Source: Lunularia cruciata
Taxonomy: Eukaryota; Streptophyta; Marchantiopsida; Lunulariales; Lunulariaceae
Direction: 5' to 3'
Assembly: GCA_948567375.1 (NCBI GenBank)
Contig: OX419755.1
Coordinates: forward strand, 47,572,291-47,636,290
DNA length: 64,000 nt
Part shown: positions 53,246 through 64,000 of the stretch, piece after piece
Position numbering within the stretch: the stretch's first letter is position 1
Layout: the number at the start of each line of letters is the position of its first letter
Position numbers and translations under genes: made by a program
Notes under the pieces: generated by a model
The model's input: only the letters and a program-made list of their open reading frames with translations
Databases searched by the model: none
Told to the model about the DNA's origin: nothing

Positions 53246-53970
53246 TGTAATACTCCAAGGATAGGAGACCTGAAGAGAAACACACCATGAGAAACACACA
53301 CTTTCACACTCAAACTCCGATGCCCCAAAGGAGCACCTTCTCTTTATTATATAGGCAAAGCGGATCTCCTCCAATGAAGCTCCACCATAGGATTAGGTAC
53401 ATAGATAGGTGACATGTCAGCAAGATCCACCTTGGGATTACTTACTTGGATAGGTGACATGTCGGTCTTGGTCCTATCTGGTTGGTCAAACAAGCTTTGA
53501 CTGGAGGGAATCTTTTAAAGAATCTTCCTATAGGAATCTTAGAATCACATAGGTGAGGTACCATTGGAAAGCTCTCAACAAGACAAAGTGGAATCCGCAC
53601 ATTTTTTAGGCCTAATTCATCCATTTAGGCCTCCAAAATTTCCTTCAAAGATTTCAGACATATTTTAGTTCCAACTCTATTCGTAGAAGTCCCATTTTGG
53701 TGATACCTCTTTCTGATCTATTCAGTCCATCTTGTGTAACATCCTTCCAGATGTTACCAACCCAATTCTAACTTTCAAATCATATGTCTAGCTATTGGTT
53801 CTAAGGTTTTCAAATCTATTTTGGTTTTTTGCCCTATTAGTAGAAGTACCCTTTTGGTGATTTGGTGATACTTTTATCTGATCTATTTTGACCATCATGT
53901 ATAACATCATTACAAATGTTACCAAACCAAATTTCACATCTAGATCATATGGCTAGCTCTTGGTATTACA
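53246..53970 (-). repeat. F 5' LTR
   Basis: TGTAATACTCC to TTGGTATTACA, 725 bases. A minus-strand TATA box (TATATAAT, 53346-53353) marks the promoter. Two roughly 150-base subrepeats occupy the distal half. Confidence 0.95.
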
Positions 53971-53975
53971 ATAAT

Positions 53976-54270
53976 GGATTATACAATTAGATTTGGAGAT
54001 ATTGTTGTATGAACTAGAACATGGAGAGGTAGATTTAAATATGCTAGAATATTGATTAGTAGATGGGAATATGCACATACACATAGGTACTTAGAACCCA
54101 AAGTTACATACCCTTGTAGTAGGGAATTTATCATGAAATATTTTAGAAGTCTAGATGTGAAGGCCTTTTGCTAGTTGACTAGAATAGATGTTTATTCCTT
54201 TTCAACATTAGTAGATTTGATAAAACGTCACATTGTATTTGAAAAGAACTATCAGTGGGGAGCAAAGACT
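53976..54270. other. Sequence between F and the transposase-like exon
   Basis: About 300 bases directly continuing the pre-insertion locus left of 46621. Plus-strand coding potential is suggested but no block is recognised. It may be the N-terminal part of the Harbinger-like gene. Confidence 0.3.
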
Positions 54271-54952
54271 GGTGTAGATCCAATTAGCTCTAGCTCTCAT
54301 CAGATTTAGGCATCACAATAATGGAGCTTGTGTTGCAAGGAGGTTAAACATTTGGGGCATTAGTGCGGGTCAACAATTGCCTTTATGGATTGAGTTATGA
54401 CAGCAATATTAGATTTGATGAGAAGTCAAGTGGCATGGCCTAAGTAGGAGGACAAGAGGAGAATATCCCTAGTTTTTGCACACAAAGGTTTCCTTGGTTG
54501 TGGAGGTTTGGTAGATAGAACACTATTTCCTCTCGTAGTTCAACCCACAATTGATGGAGAAATCTATTTGAGTAGAAAGTGCTCCTATTCCAGAAACAGC
54601 CAAGTGATTTGTGATGATAAAAGAGAATTATTCATTTTATAGGAGGTAAGTTTTTGATATCTACTTTGAATAGTTGTTTGTTTTTTTCTTTGTCTTGTTT
54701 AGTTCATTCAATTTGGTGCATCTTCTTGTACATTGCCATGATTTGATTCAGGTTAGATTTGATTTGTTTATTTGCATGAATGCCAAGGTCATGTCACAAC
54801 ATGACATGTTTGAAAATATTATCACTATGGAATGATTTGAACCAGAGAGGAGGATTTCTTAGTTTTGAGGCCAAAGAGTACCTTTTAGGTGATTCTAATT
54901 TATGTAACCATGCATCGCTTAGTCTCAACTTTCAAGCAAGCCCAAACATAGA
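54271..54952 (+). pseudogene. PIF/Harbinger-like transposase gene, 5' part
   Basis: Plus-strand translation gives a helix-turn-helix-like block (LIRFRHHNNGACVARRLNIW), then GFLGCGGLVDRTLFPLVV with the first DDE Asp, IDGEIYLSRKCSYSRNSQVI and CDDKREL. These match the order G-x-DGT, RKxxYSxNxQ, CD seen in Harbinger nucleases. A possible 5' splice site (aggGTAAG, 54646) follows, and after about 105-130 bases the frame resumes with EYLLGDSNLCNHASLSLNFQ (second Asp). Several stops and a frameshift make it non-functional. Element G interrupts it at 54957. It could be a transposon or an ALP1/HARBI1-like domesticated gene copy. Confidence 0.7.
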
Positions 54953-54957
54953 ACAAG
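54953..54957. repeat. Target-site duplication of G (acaag)
   Basis: acaag at 54953-54957 is repeated at 61177-61181. Confidence 0.85.
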
Positions 54958-55664
54958 TGTAATGTTCCAAGGATAGTCAAGAGATACAAAGGAGAAAACA
55001 CAAGTTTCACACTCAAAACTCTGATGCCCCAAAGGAGCACCTTCTCTTTATTATATAGTCAAAGAGGATCCACTCCAAGGAAGCTCCACCTTTAGATTAG
55101 CTACATGGATGGGTGACCTATCAGCAAGTTCCACCCTAAGATTACTTGCTTGGATGAGTGGCATGTTGTTCCTTGCCGTATCTGGCTGGGATTTTAGGTT
55201 TTGACCAGAGGGAATTTTTAGAGAATCTTCTTGTAGGAATCTCAAAATCACATGGGTGAGATATCATTGGAAAGCTCTTGCTGAGACAAGCTTGAGAGGA
55301 GGCTTTACATGTTTGAGGCTTAATTCATCCAATTAGGCCTCTAAAATTGCCTCAGAAGTTTTTAGGCATATTTCAACATCTACCCCATTAGTAGAAGTAC
55401 TCTTTTGGTAATATCTCTATCTAATCTACTTAGTCCATCATGTGTAACATCCTTCCAGATATTACCAAACCAAATTTCAACTCTAGATCATATATCTATT
55501 GGTTCTAAGATTTCCAAGCATATTTTAATTTCTACCCTATTAGTAGAAGTACTCTTTTGGTGATATCTCTATCTGATCTATTTAATCCATCATGTATAAC
55601 ATCCTTCCAAATGTTACCAACCAAATTTCACCATTATATCATATGTCTAGCTATTGGTATTACA
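54958..55664 (-). repeat. G 3' LTR
   Basis: TGTAATGTTCC to TTGGTATTACA, 707 bases, two distal subrepeats and a TATATAAT-type promoter motif on the minus strand near 55052. A purine tract (minus strand aaaaagaaagaggtt) lies just inside. Confidence 0.92.
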
Positions 55665-55679
55665 AACCTCTTTCTTTTT

Positions 55680-56130
55680 AAGACGTAATGTCCTCGTTGC
55701 AAAGTTGTTGCTCAAAAGATTGCACTAACACTTGTGCATGTATCAAGTTGGCAGTTGGCTCCCAAGTTGCCTCATATAGTGGGTAACCTTCCATTGTACT
55801 ATATAGTCTACATGTGGATGGAGAGTACTATGGATGCATTTTTGGAGAATATATTCCACTTCATATTCCTTTATACCATCAATTAGTGTCGGGCAAGGTC
55901 AAATATCTTGTATGGAAGGACAGTGGCCCGATTGGGAGGCATAACTATGTAGTAAGGAAACATAGAACACTAGATGGATCTTCATGTGTGGTGGTAGCTC
56001 AAGGTGATAGGCCGCAATGCTAACTCGATGAAGAATAGAAAAAAACCCAATAAAATGAGGTCTAAGCTTACGAGGGCCAACTAATGTGAGGTTGGTTATT
56101 GATAGGTACACATGATTCCCAAATTCAACT
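55680..56130 (-). pseudogene. G integrase end and decayed chromodomain
   Basis: 55899-56111 gives LVGPRKLRPHFIGFFSILHR and HLELPPHMKIHLVFYVSLLH, the integrase end. In the following frame a KEYEVEYIL segment, then DYIVQWK, show the chromodomain start (about 55870-55790), but the SWEP part is disrupted. Confidence 0.8.
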
Positions 56131-57261
56131 CCATGTACTTACGGTTTGCATTGATATATTGCTTTTGTCAATTTAGGTACTCTGCAATCTATGCTTGGCG
56201 GTTTCCACACCTTGTTGGATTCTAGAAATAAACTTGTTGATTGCATCAACCTTGGTAGCCACCAAACAGATCTTCATCAAACTCAAAGGTGTGAGGGTAT
56301 GTTCGCCATACATGAGGAAGAATGAAGTGACTTGGGTGCATGCATTCATTGAATTGTTGTAAGAAAACTCCACTAGTAGAAGTAAGGTGTCCCACCTCTC
56401 TTGCTCATCTAAGGTGAAGCCGCACAAGATGTCCTCAATAGTGCAATTAGCCCGCTTGTTTTATCCATTGGTCTATGGATGGTAAGCCGTGGACATGGCC
56501 AACTTGGTCGTGAAGAAATCAAAGATTGTTGCCAGAACAAACTAGTGAATTGAGTACCTCTATTGGTGATGAGCATTCAAGACAAGCCATGGTGAGAGAA
56601 GACTACATCTAAGTATAATTGAGCTAGTTGTGGAGTAGTCATGTCCTTGGTGGTAGGCCGTACATGAATCATTTTGCTGAGTCGGGTCAACAAAAACTAT
56701 GATAGAGTCAAATCCTAAGGGAGTCTTGGGCAATTCACAGACTAGATCCATACTCATCTATTCTCAATGTTGTGTAGGAGTAAGGAATGGTTGAAGGAGT
56801 CATGTAGGAGCTTGGCTAGAAGCTTTGTTCTATTGACAAAGTAGGCAGCTCCAAATCTATTCCATCACATTGTTGCTCATCTTGGACCAATAGTAATAGC
56901 GCTTTACTACATCCAAGGTCTTGTTCACTCCAACATGACCTACAACGGCAGAATCATGACATTCCACCAGGATGTTGGTGCATAGTTCTATGGTATTTGG
57001 GATCCATAATCTACCATCACAAAAGGTGTGTCCTTGGGTGCTAGTGACACGTTTGGATGATTGAGCTCCAACAATCTATAGATTAATTTTTGTAGCAGCC
57101 AAAATCTTTGGCCAGAATTTAGGGTTCATCTTGACCTCATAGCCACCTAATTTTTGGCCATCGACATTTGGGTGAATGCATCCACAAGTTGCTTCTTGCC
57201 TTCCACATAAGTGATTGTCATGTTGAATTGGTGCTACCACTTTGCCCATCAAATTTGGCAA
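56131..57261 (-). pseudogene. G integrase
   Basis: 56173-56427 is the post-core segment (WDTLLLLVEFSYNNSMNACT, FFLMYGEHTLTPL). 56560-56757 is the core start (MDLVCELPKTPLGFDSIIVF). The zinc domain and RNase H end are scattered over 56830-57261. Frames change repeatedly. Confidence 0.8.
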
Positions 57262-58270
57262 TGAAATATATCTTTCTGCATCTCAAGGTAGACTAGAGGT
57301 TTGTGGTCTATCTCCACTACAAATGTCTTCTTGCCAAGATAGTGCTTCCAATGCTTGGTTGCAAGGACAATGGCCAACTCTTCTCATTCTATAGTGTGAT
57401 AGTTGTATTCTACCGATAATAGCTTTTGAGAGAAATATGCAATTGGATCTCATCCGTCATGCCAATCTTGTTGCATGATTGCTCCTATTGTTATGCCAAA
57501 TGCATTTGTAGCCAACTTGAGTGGACATTTTGAGTCATACCATTTTTGATATTGGTGCATATACAAGGTGTCTTTCAATTCTTGAAAGGTCAACTCTTGT
57601 GCGGTTCTCCACATCCATTTCTTCTCCTTGCCAAGTAGTAACATTAAAGGTTGTACAACCTTGGAGAAGTCCTTGATAAATTGACGATAGAACCATGTCA
57701 ACTCCCAAGAAGCTCTTGAGTTGAGTCTTATGTTTTGGAGCGCTCCATTTTTGAATGACCTCTACTTTATCTATTTATACTTGGGTACCCTCTACACTTA
57801 CTTCATGCCTCAAGTAGTCTATTTCTGACTTGCCAAACTCACACTTCAAGATTTTGGCATACAATTGATTTTGTCTTAGAATCTAGAAGACCTCTCATAG
57901 ATGCTATTTGTGTTCCATCCTCATCCTACTATATACTAAGATTTCATCTATGAAGAAAATAATAGACTTATTCAAATATGGACAAAATATGTCATTCATA
58001 AGACTCATGAAAGTGGCAAGTGCATTGGTGAAGCCAAATGGCATCACGAGGTACTCAAAGTGACCATACCTAGTTTGAAAGGTAGTTTTGCATTCATCTT
58101 CCTTTGCAATCCGGATTTCATTGTAACCGCTCTGTAGGTTTAGTTTGGTGAAGTGTTATGCTCTATTGAGTCAATCAAATAGGTCATCCATGCGGGGTAA
58201 GGGGTATTTTTTCTTCATTATTTGCTGATTGAGGCCCCGATAGTCAATGCACATGTGCATTATACCATCT
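57262..58270 (-). pseudogene. G RT palm/thumb and RNase H
   Basis: 57450-57701 has FYRQFIKDFSKVVQPLMLLL and LATNAFGITIGAIMQQDWHD; the RNase H TDAS motif is TNAF here. The RT palm is recognisable at about 57900-58260 by homology to F but lacks an open frame. Confidence 0.78.
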
Positions 58271-58276
58271 TTCTTT

Positions 58277-58516
58277 TCACAAACAAGACAAGAGCCCCAA
58301 GTCATACGTTGGGTTGGATAAACCCTTTCTGCAACATATTTTCAATTTGAGCATTACACTCTCTAACTCACAAGGTGATAGACGATATGGGGCCTTACAA
58401 GAAGGTGTCTTCTTTGGAAATATCTTGATTTTATGATCTACTCTCCCTTTTGGTGGTAATCTTGAGAGTAGATCATCTGGAAAGACCTCTTGAAACTCAT
58501 TTACCACATCCTTCAA
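58277..58516 (-). pseudogene. G pre-RT segment
   Basis: A 79-codon open piece: VVNEFQEVFPDDLLSRLPPK, then CKAPYRLSPCELES, homologous to F 50804-50992. A frame change inside the fingers ends it. Confidence 0.85.
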
Positions 58517-58766
58517 TTTCTCAAGAATTTATCCATTGAGTTGTGCACTTTGGACTTCTCTTATTAGACCCATGAAACATCTATCTATCTTACAAAAGTT
58601 GTTTTCCCTATGACATAGAGAAGCATTTCTTGGCTATGTGATTTTTCTTTAACCCTAGAAATTGTCCATTGTCCATTACTTTCCTTCTCTAATCTACTAT
58701 AGGATTGTAATGCTCCTCTATCCATGGCATGCTTAAGATTGCATCATAATGAGCTAATTATATCAC

Positions 58767-59102
58767 TCACCACTCAATTACTTCGTGATATTCTCCTATG
58801 GAGAGTGTTACATTTTTAGGTAATGACTCAATCTTCTCTGTTTGCCCTTTAGGTAACTCTACCTCTTCATTCTCATCCTTCTCTAGATCCATCTCCAATC
58901 TTATTGCAACAAAGCAAGACAAGAAATTCTTTGTTGCCCCAAGATCTATCAATACTCTTACTTGATTGCCTTTTAGGATTCCTTTCATGACAATCAATTG
59001 TGAGTTTACCTTTTTGGATCTTTGCACACTTGTCTTCTTCCTCTCCTTGCTTTTCCACTTCCCTATTGAGTTAGTAAGGCCATGAGGTATATTTATTGGC
59101 AA
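58767..59102 (-). pseudogene. G aspartic protease
   Basis: A 111-codon open piece. VRVLIDLGATKNFLSCFVAI is the active-site loop (D-L-G-A, closer to functional than F's D-P-R-A). It ends near VIEW, before the ILGM block. Confidence 0.82.
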
Positions 59103-59830
59103 TCATTGTTTTCCAAGGTGATTTCCACATCCTCTTCTTCAATACATTGCTTCATGTTGTTCAAAGACGGCCTATATAGGGGCCGAGGTCCTCTAGGGAA
59201 ATGAGCCTGACAATTGATAGATATGTGCCCAATACAACTATAATTGTAGCAACAATGTTGTTCTCCTTGGGTTCCTTCTCCTTGTGGGACTTCATTTCTC
59301 TGTTTTTCTACCCGTCTCTACTCTCCTTGAAGTGATCGTCTTCCTCGGTCTCAAAACCAAAGGTTGCACAATTCCATAGGTAATGGTCCACCAACATGTG
59401 GCATTTCTGCCCGATAATATTGAGATGGAACTACTCCTTCACCTCCTCCAAGTGTTCTTGCTATTCTTTGAGCGTAAGCAATAGCGTCAAATATAGTACG
59501 AGAATTTTGTACCATGACTTCTTTGTGAATCCGCTCCTTCAATCCTTGTTTGAAATTGTCCAAAGCCTCTATTGGACTCATGTTGGTTATTGCAACTTAT
59601 AGATCAAGGAATACCTCCATGTACTCTTGTATGCTATTCTTTTATTTCAATCCCCATAGTCAAATTTGGGACATCTGCACAAAATCCACAAACTAGAAAT
59701 TCTTCAATTATCTTTCTTGCATTGTTGTCAATTCTTGCATTGTTGTGACCTCTCTTATTTCTACAAACATTGATTGTTTCCAATCATTGTACCATGGATC
59801 CATGGTTCTTGCAAACGCTCAATCGCTACT
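59103..59830 (-). pseudogene. G gag
   Basis: 59351-59581 corresponds to the gag segment EALDNFKQGLKERIHKEVMV and IAYAQRIARTLGGGEGV. The zinc-knuckle region near 59250-59215 is damaged. About 500 bases of the N-terminal gag seen in F appear to be missing near 59790. Confidence 0.78.
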
Positions 59831-60445
59831 TCCTACTTCAATAGAGAGTTAATATGATCACTTGAGAGTGCACACAAACTATTGGGACTACCATTGGGAC
59901 TTTAGAAGCTATCACTTGCTGATAATGTTAATCACAAAAATTCTTGACAACAAAATCCCCAAACATCACCTTTAGTCTAACTCTGTAATAAATTTCTACT
60001 TGAGTGTTGAAAGGGAGAGGATTTGGGACATTCAAATCCATTACAAAAAGATGTAAATCCCACTTTGGGACATTCAAATCCATTACCAAAAAATGTAAAT
60101 CCCACTCTAGGACATTCAAATCCCACTCTCTATTGTAAATCACTATAGTCAAAATCACCAAGTTTGGTGAATTCATCATGTTGTCCATGAACTCTACTCC
60201 TAAATGGTAAATGAGATATACTCACGTGTTCTTGTTGGATATACATGACCTTGATGTGAAATGGATTCAAGAACAAAAAATAAAGTGCATGAAATTATCC
60301 TCTAGGAGCCTCTATCCCATCCTCTCTTTAAAATACTCCTAACCTATCAATTGCTCTACGGTTTTTCCCAAACTTACTCAATAGCTCATGTTCTTCCAAG
60401 AAGGATAATCCACTCTCTTGGATTGAAACACTTGCTCTGATACCA
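59831..60445 (-). other. G leader with primer-binding site and 42-base tandem repeat
   Basis: Minus-strand TGGTATCAGAGCA lies at 60444-60432. At about 60022-60130 a 42-base unit (gggacattcaaatccatta...) is repeated about 2.6 times, whereas F has it once. Confidence 0.85.
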
Positions 60446-61176
60446 TCATAATGTTCCAAGGATAGTAGAGAGACATAAATGAGAAAATACAAGTTTCACA
60501 CTCAAAACTCCAATGCCCCAAAGGAGCACCTTCTCTTTAGTGTATAGTCAAAGGGGATCCACTCCAAAGAAGCTCCACCCTTGGATTAGCTACATGGATG
60601 GGTGACCTATCAGCGAGTTCCACCCTTAGATTCGTTGCTAGGATGAGTGACATGAGTGACATGGTCCTATTTGACTATTTGATGGGAGGGAATATTTAGG
60701 GAATATTCCTATAGGAATCATGTGGATGAGATATCATTAGAGAGCTCTCATTGAGACAAGCCTAGGGGAAGGAAAGGAAAATCTTTCCTTTGTTTAGGGA
60801 AGGGAAAACTTGCATATTTTTTAGGCCTAATTCATCCGTTTAGGCCTCCAAAATTACCTCTAAAATTTTCAAGCATATTTTAATTTCTACCCTATTAGTA
60901 GAAATATTCTTTTGGTTATACCTTTATCTAATCTACTTAGTCGATCATGTGTAACATCCTTCCAAATGTTACCAAACCAAATTTCACCTCTAGACCATAT
61001 GTTTAGCTATTGGTTCTAGGGTTTCTAAGCATATTTTGATTTCTACCCTATTAGTAGAAGTACTCTTTTGGTGACACCTCCATCTAATCTATTTTTTCCA
61101 TCATGTATAACATCCTTCCAGATGTCACCAAACTAAATTTCACCTCTAGGTCATATGTCTAGCTATTGGTATTACA
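60446..61176 (-). repeat. G 5' LTR
   Basis: It matches 54958-55664. The outer end is TTGGTATTACA at 61176. The inner end reads catcataatgttcc, so the first bases have mutated from TGTAATG. Two distal subrepeats are present at about 60892 and 61045. Confidence 0.9.
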
Positions 61177-61508
61177 ACAAGCAAGAGTTAAACAAATATT
61201 TGGCAAAAGGCAAGGGTGATAAATGAGCATTTTATAAGAGTAAAGAAAGCTAAATGGATTTATCTCTTGGAGTTGATTGTGAAAATTAAAGACAATAATA
61301 GAAATGCATATATATTAAATTGAGTTTTATTTTGTATTATTTTCTTTGTGCCAATAATTCAAATGTTTGGTTAGAAGATGATGGCGGATTTATAGAGGAA
61401 ACTCAAATAGATAAAGAAATGTCTCTAAATGGAATGGAGCTTGGTAGAGAAGGAAAAAGTTCAAGGGTGATGCAAAAATGCCTTGCTTGTCATCAATTTA
61501 TGGAATAA
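61177..61508 (+). pseudogene. PIF/Harbinger-like transposase gene, 3' part
   Basis: It continues the gene across element G. The frame reads RVKKAKWIYLLELIVKIKDN at about 61235-61320, which fits the helical C-terminal part of Harbinger nucleases. An open piece at 61320-61508 (VWLEDDGGFIEETQIDKEMS) ends at a stop. The intervening AT-rich stretch could be an intron. The assignment rests on position and weak similarity. Confidence 0.5.
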
Positions 61509-62950
61509 GAACATATTTATCTATTATAAGAATTCTATTATTCTTCTTCAATTTTTTTGAGAATGTAAATCTAGTATTTTTTCCAGAATGTGATCCATGA
61601 TCTTATTTATTTACAATTTAGTATTCCAAGTTGTTGCACATTGATACTAGTTGAAGATCTTATTCTATTCACAATTTAGTATTCCAAGTTTAGTTGCTCC
61701 TCATTGACACCAATTGTGGATCTTATATAAGAAGGCAAGAAAAGACAATGAGTGATGCTCAATGTAACTCATAGGTGTGGGGTGATACCCAATGTGCACT
61801 AGAAGACATTAGGTGACACCTAGTGTACATTACAACGCATAGGTTGGTAGGCTAGTGCCTGCTAATGCCCAACATAATAAGGAAAAGGAGCATGTAGATG
61901 CTGGTCAACACCAATTACTGCCAGGTGTAGTGTGTTAATTTAGGATTAAATAGGCTTTCAATAACACTGCTTGATGGTGCTTGTAGCCACTTGATGGCAA
62001 CAAGGCGATTTGCATGTTGTCATTGGTTGTTGCTCAAAATTTCAAAAAATATATCCTGAATTTGGGTTCTTCCTACTTAAATATAACTTTTTCACTACAA
62101 GATATAGATTTAGTTTCTCATGTGAGTGGCTATAAAAACTTGCCTCTTAAAAAAAAGTTCCAAAATTCACTTTTCTAATTTGCACTTCAGCCAATTTGGG
62201 AAAATTTGCAATTTAGCAACAATTTGCACTATCTCTCTTGCTACACTAATATATGGAAATGAACCACCACACCAATGCAAAACTACTAAACCCACTACTT
62301 AGTTTACTAACATGAGCATAGCACAACAATGGTGAATTTGAGTTCAAATAGTTGAGAGTGGCATTTTGGATCCACCAAAAAAATTCATAAATCACCCTTT
62401 AAGAATTCACCCACCAAAAAGTATGGCAACCCTCTCAAGAAGCCACATCACCCTTTTTGACAATCATTTATTTCAATAAGGCAACCCTAAATATCCATAA
62501 TATGGCACTTGATATTTATAGATGAATGCAACTTGCACTAAATATCCCATGACACCATTTATGGGGCATTCATTTATTAGCACTTCAATCTCCTTATAGA
62601 GTTCACTAAAATTAATAATGAGTTTTTATTCATGCCATAGACATCTGTCAAAACTATTTCTAAAACCTCCTAATTGAGCACACAAAAGGAGTAGCCTTGA
62701 TATTCACAAGGATGCTCAAATTTGCAAAAGTGGTATATAGTGACAGCCTTTTTGCAAAAAGCTTTTTCTTTGTGTTTTTGGGTCCCTAAAACCGCCCTTT
62801 GGAAGACCTTTGGCCCCAAATAAAGTACAAAAATTTGAATGTGCCACCACCTAGTTAAATAATTACCATTGCAAACTATTGCACCAAAACACTTGCATGT
62901 GTGGATTGAGACTATTCAACTACAACTCAATCATTAAAAATGGATGATAG
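61509..62950. repeat. AT-rich non-coding DNA with short tandem repeats
   Basis: No gene recognised. At 61599-61720 a 56-64-base unit beginning gatcttat and containing acaatttagtattccaag is repeated twice. At 61745-61870 degenerate 25-30-base units related to gtgacacctagtgtac follow. The rest is unremarkable AT-rich sequence. Confidence 0.55.
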
Positions 62951-63432
62951 ATAAGTTAAGACTATAAAATCAAGGCCTCATTAGCAATCCTTCACATTTT
63001 GCATATTTATGAGCCTAGAGCAATCAAGAGTATCTCTCATTTATGATGTTGCATTTTCATAGGCCTTCATGATAGAAACTTCCCTTTTTCTTTTTCTAGA
63101 AGAGAGAAGTAATATGGTGAGAGGAGGTAGCATGGTGAGAGCACCAAGGCACCATAGGCAAGTGCTTGAGATAATTCTTGGATGACCAACCATAAAAAAA
63201 TGCGCATTGCATTGTAGAGCAAACATAATCAAGAAATTAGGCTTCTTGTTATGGAACTAAGAATTAAGTCACCCAAGGATGATTCAAGAAATTTGAGAAA
63301 TAGGGAGCCTTGTAGTGGTAACCTTAGAGGAAATTTTTTTGGCTTGACTGGACATTGGAGCATTGGAGAGATGTCTTTGCACCAAAAAATTCACCACTAG
63401 GAATGATGACCTTGGACATCCAATGACATTGA
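62951..63432. other. AT-rich DNA without recognised features
   Basis: No coding frame, repeat boundary or RNA gene was recognised. The plus strand near 63330-63430 has some coding character (WTLEHWRDVFAPKNSPLGM) that may belong to the frame at 63433. Confidence 0.3.
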
Positions 63433-63843
63433 CCGGACAAGAACTTGGAGAAGGTTTTGAATGCCTCTTCCTATGAACCAAAGATGAATAACAGGTGGAA
63501 AGTAGGAAGTTATGATGATCTCAATCAAGGAGCTATTTTTGAGGCGGTTATGAAAATATTCAAGTCAAGAAGAACAACCTACCTCAACTCTAGCCAAACA
63601 ATCTTCTTTGAGTTCTTGCACAAAGTGTAGCCAATGAATTAAACGCACTTGTTCTACACTTTGACCCAAGACATGTGTAGAGACATGAACAAGGATGGAG
63701 GACTAACACATTTGTCTTCATTTGTATTACATTTCTATATGGGAATGAATCTCCTAACCAAGGAAGAAAAGAAGAAGTTCCCAAGTCACTTCCATCTAAA
63801 GAGGTACTTTGAATCACAATTGGAGGAGAAGACAATGTATTGA
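63433..63843 (+). pseudogene. Hypothetical coding fragment
   Basis: Two open pieces, 63433-63630 and 63649-63843, share one plus-strand frame separated by stops. The first contains MNNRWKVGSYDDLNQGAIFE, the second SSFVLHFYMGMNLLTKEEKK and HFHLKRYFESQLEEKT. The composition looks protein-like (balanced charged and aromatic residues, collinear frame) but no domain was recognised. It could be a transposon-associated or host pseudogene. Confidence 0.35.
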
Positions 63844-64000
63844 AAGTACAAAGAGGCCAATGAGGAATATGTAAAATAGTTAAATATGATTTTGTAGAAG
63901 AATTAAGTTATACCCTTGGCTTTAACAAGACGAAGAGATTGATCTTTGCAAGGCCAAAGGTAAATGAAAAGAGTGCAAGTAAGAACTTTTATATGGTTGA
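63844..64000. other. Right edge of window
   Basis: Continuation of the same AT-rich sequence with further weak plus-strand coding character. Nothing recognised. Confidence 0.3.

Larger units (their letters stand above)
46626..53970 (-). mobile_element. Element F: chromodomain Ty3/gypsy retrotransposon (chromovirus)
   Basis: A complete insertion bounded by TGTAATACTCC/TTGGTATTACA ends and 5-bp duplications. The minus-strand interior encodes gag with zinc knuckle, protease, RT, RNase H, integrase and a C-terminal chromodomain. An initiator Met-tRNA primer site lies inside the right LTR. The left LTR is compound, about twice the length of the right one. Stops occur throughout but most domains are easily read, so it is fairly young. 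Confidence 0.95.
54958..61176 (-). mobile_element. Element G: chromovirus related to F, more decayed
   Basis: LTRs at 54958-55664 and about 60446-61176 with 5-bp duplications. The minus-strand interior has the same domain order as F, including a decayed chromodomain, and is clearly homologous along its length. Many more stops and frame breaks than F, so the insertion is probably older. It splits the Harbinger-like gene. Confidence 0.92.

Noticed and set aside
1-64000. CRISPR arrays, rRNA or tRNA genes
   Set aside because: No regularly spaced short repeats with unique spacers and no rRNA or cloverleaf-type tRNA sequence was seen by eye; the repeats are LTRs, terminal repeats or LTR subrepeats. 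A tRNAscan run would be needed to exclude a decayed tRNA.

Overview
The window is plant nuclear DNA made almost entirely of nested, decaying LTR-type retrotransposons. No intact host gene, rRNA, tRNA or CRISPR array was recognised. Primer-binding sites complementary to plant initiator Met-tRNA, chromodomain Ty3/gypsy elements and very deep nesting point to a land plant with a large, repeat-rich genome. A non-flowering plant (gymnosperm, fern or similar) seems most likely, because the most striking domain here, a DNMT3-type methyltransferase, is characteristic of non-angiosperm lineages. The organism call is inference.

The central result is family A, present in several copies: A1 at 8044-18038 (+), A2 at about 32562-39587 (+), and older minus-strand copies split over 5489-5878, 20311-24565, 32372-32561 and 39588-43290. 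Its single long polyprotein reads gag - zinc knuckles - retropepsin - C5 DNA methyltransferase (DNMT3-like) - reverse transcriptase - RNase H - integrase - PHD finger. The methyltransferase of A2 is still open for more than 420 codons with motifs I, IV (Pro-Cys), VI (Glu-Asn-Val), IX and X. The element therefore appears to carry both a DNA methylation writer and a histone-tail reader. Its termini are also odd: one repeat (Y) at the 5' end but X-Y-X' at the 3' end, like the split direct repeats of some tyrosine-recombinase retroelements, although the integrase is of the DDE type.

Layout, left to right: element D (1 to about 5488, -), a Ty3/gypsy copy whose LTR carries a dense cluster of heat-shock elements upstream of a TATA box; a fragment of family A; element B (5884-20305, 5-bp target duplication gcttg), an unrecognised family with a coiled-coil reading frame that contains the nested A1; more minus-strand family A (20311-24565) interrupted by the complete gypsy element C (24566-32371, -); A2 with a solo C-type LTR (37138-37830); the 5' half of a minus-strand family A copy (39588-43290); a very decayed plus-strand gypsy E (about 43310-45890); chromovirus F (46626-53970, -, duplication ataat); a broken PIF/Harbinger-like transposase gene (about 54270-54952 and 61177-61508) split by the related chromovirus G (54958-61176, -, duplication acaag); and poorly characterised AT-rich DNA to the end.

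Order of events from nesting: a minus-strand A copy came first, then B, C and A2 landed in A copies, A1 landed in B, and a C-type element landed in A2 and recombined to a solo LTR. F and G separately entered the Harbinger-like locus. Almost every reading frame is now broken. In A1 and A2 many of the stops are TAG where the sister copy has a Gln codon.
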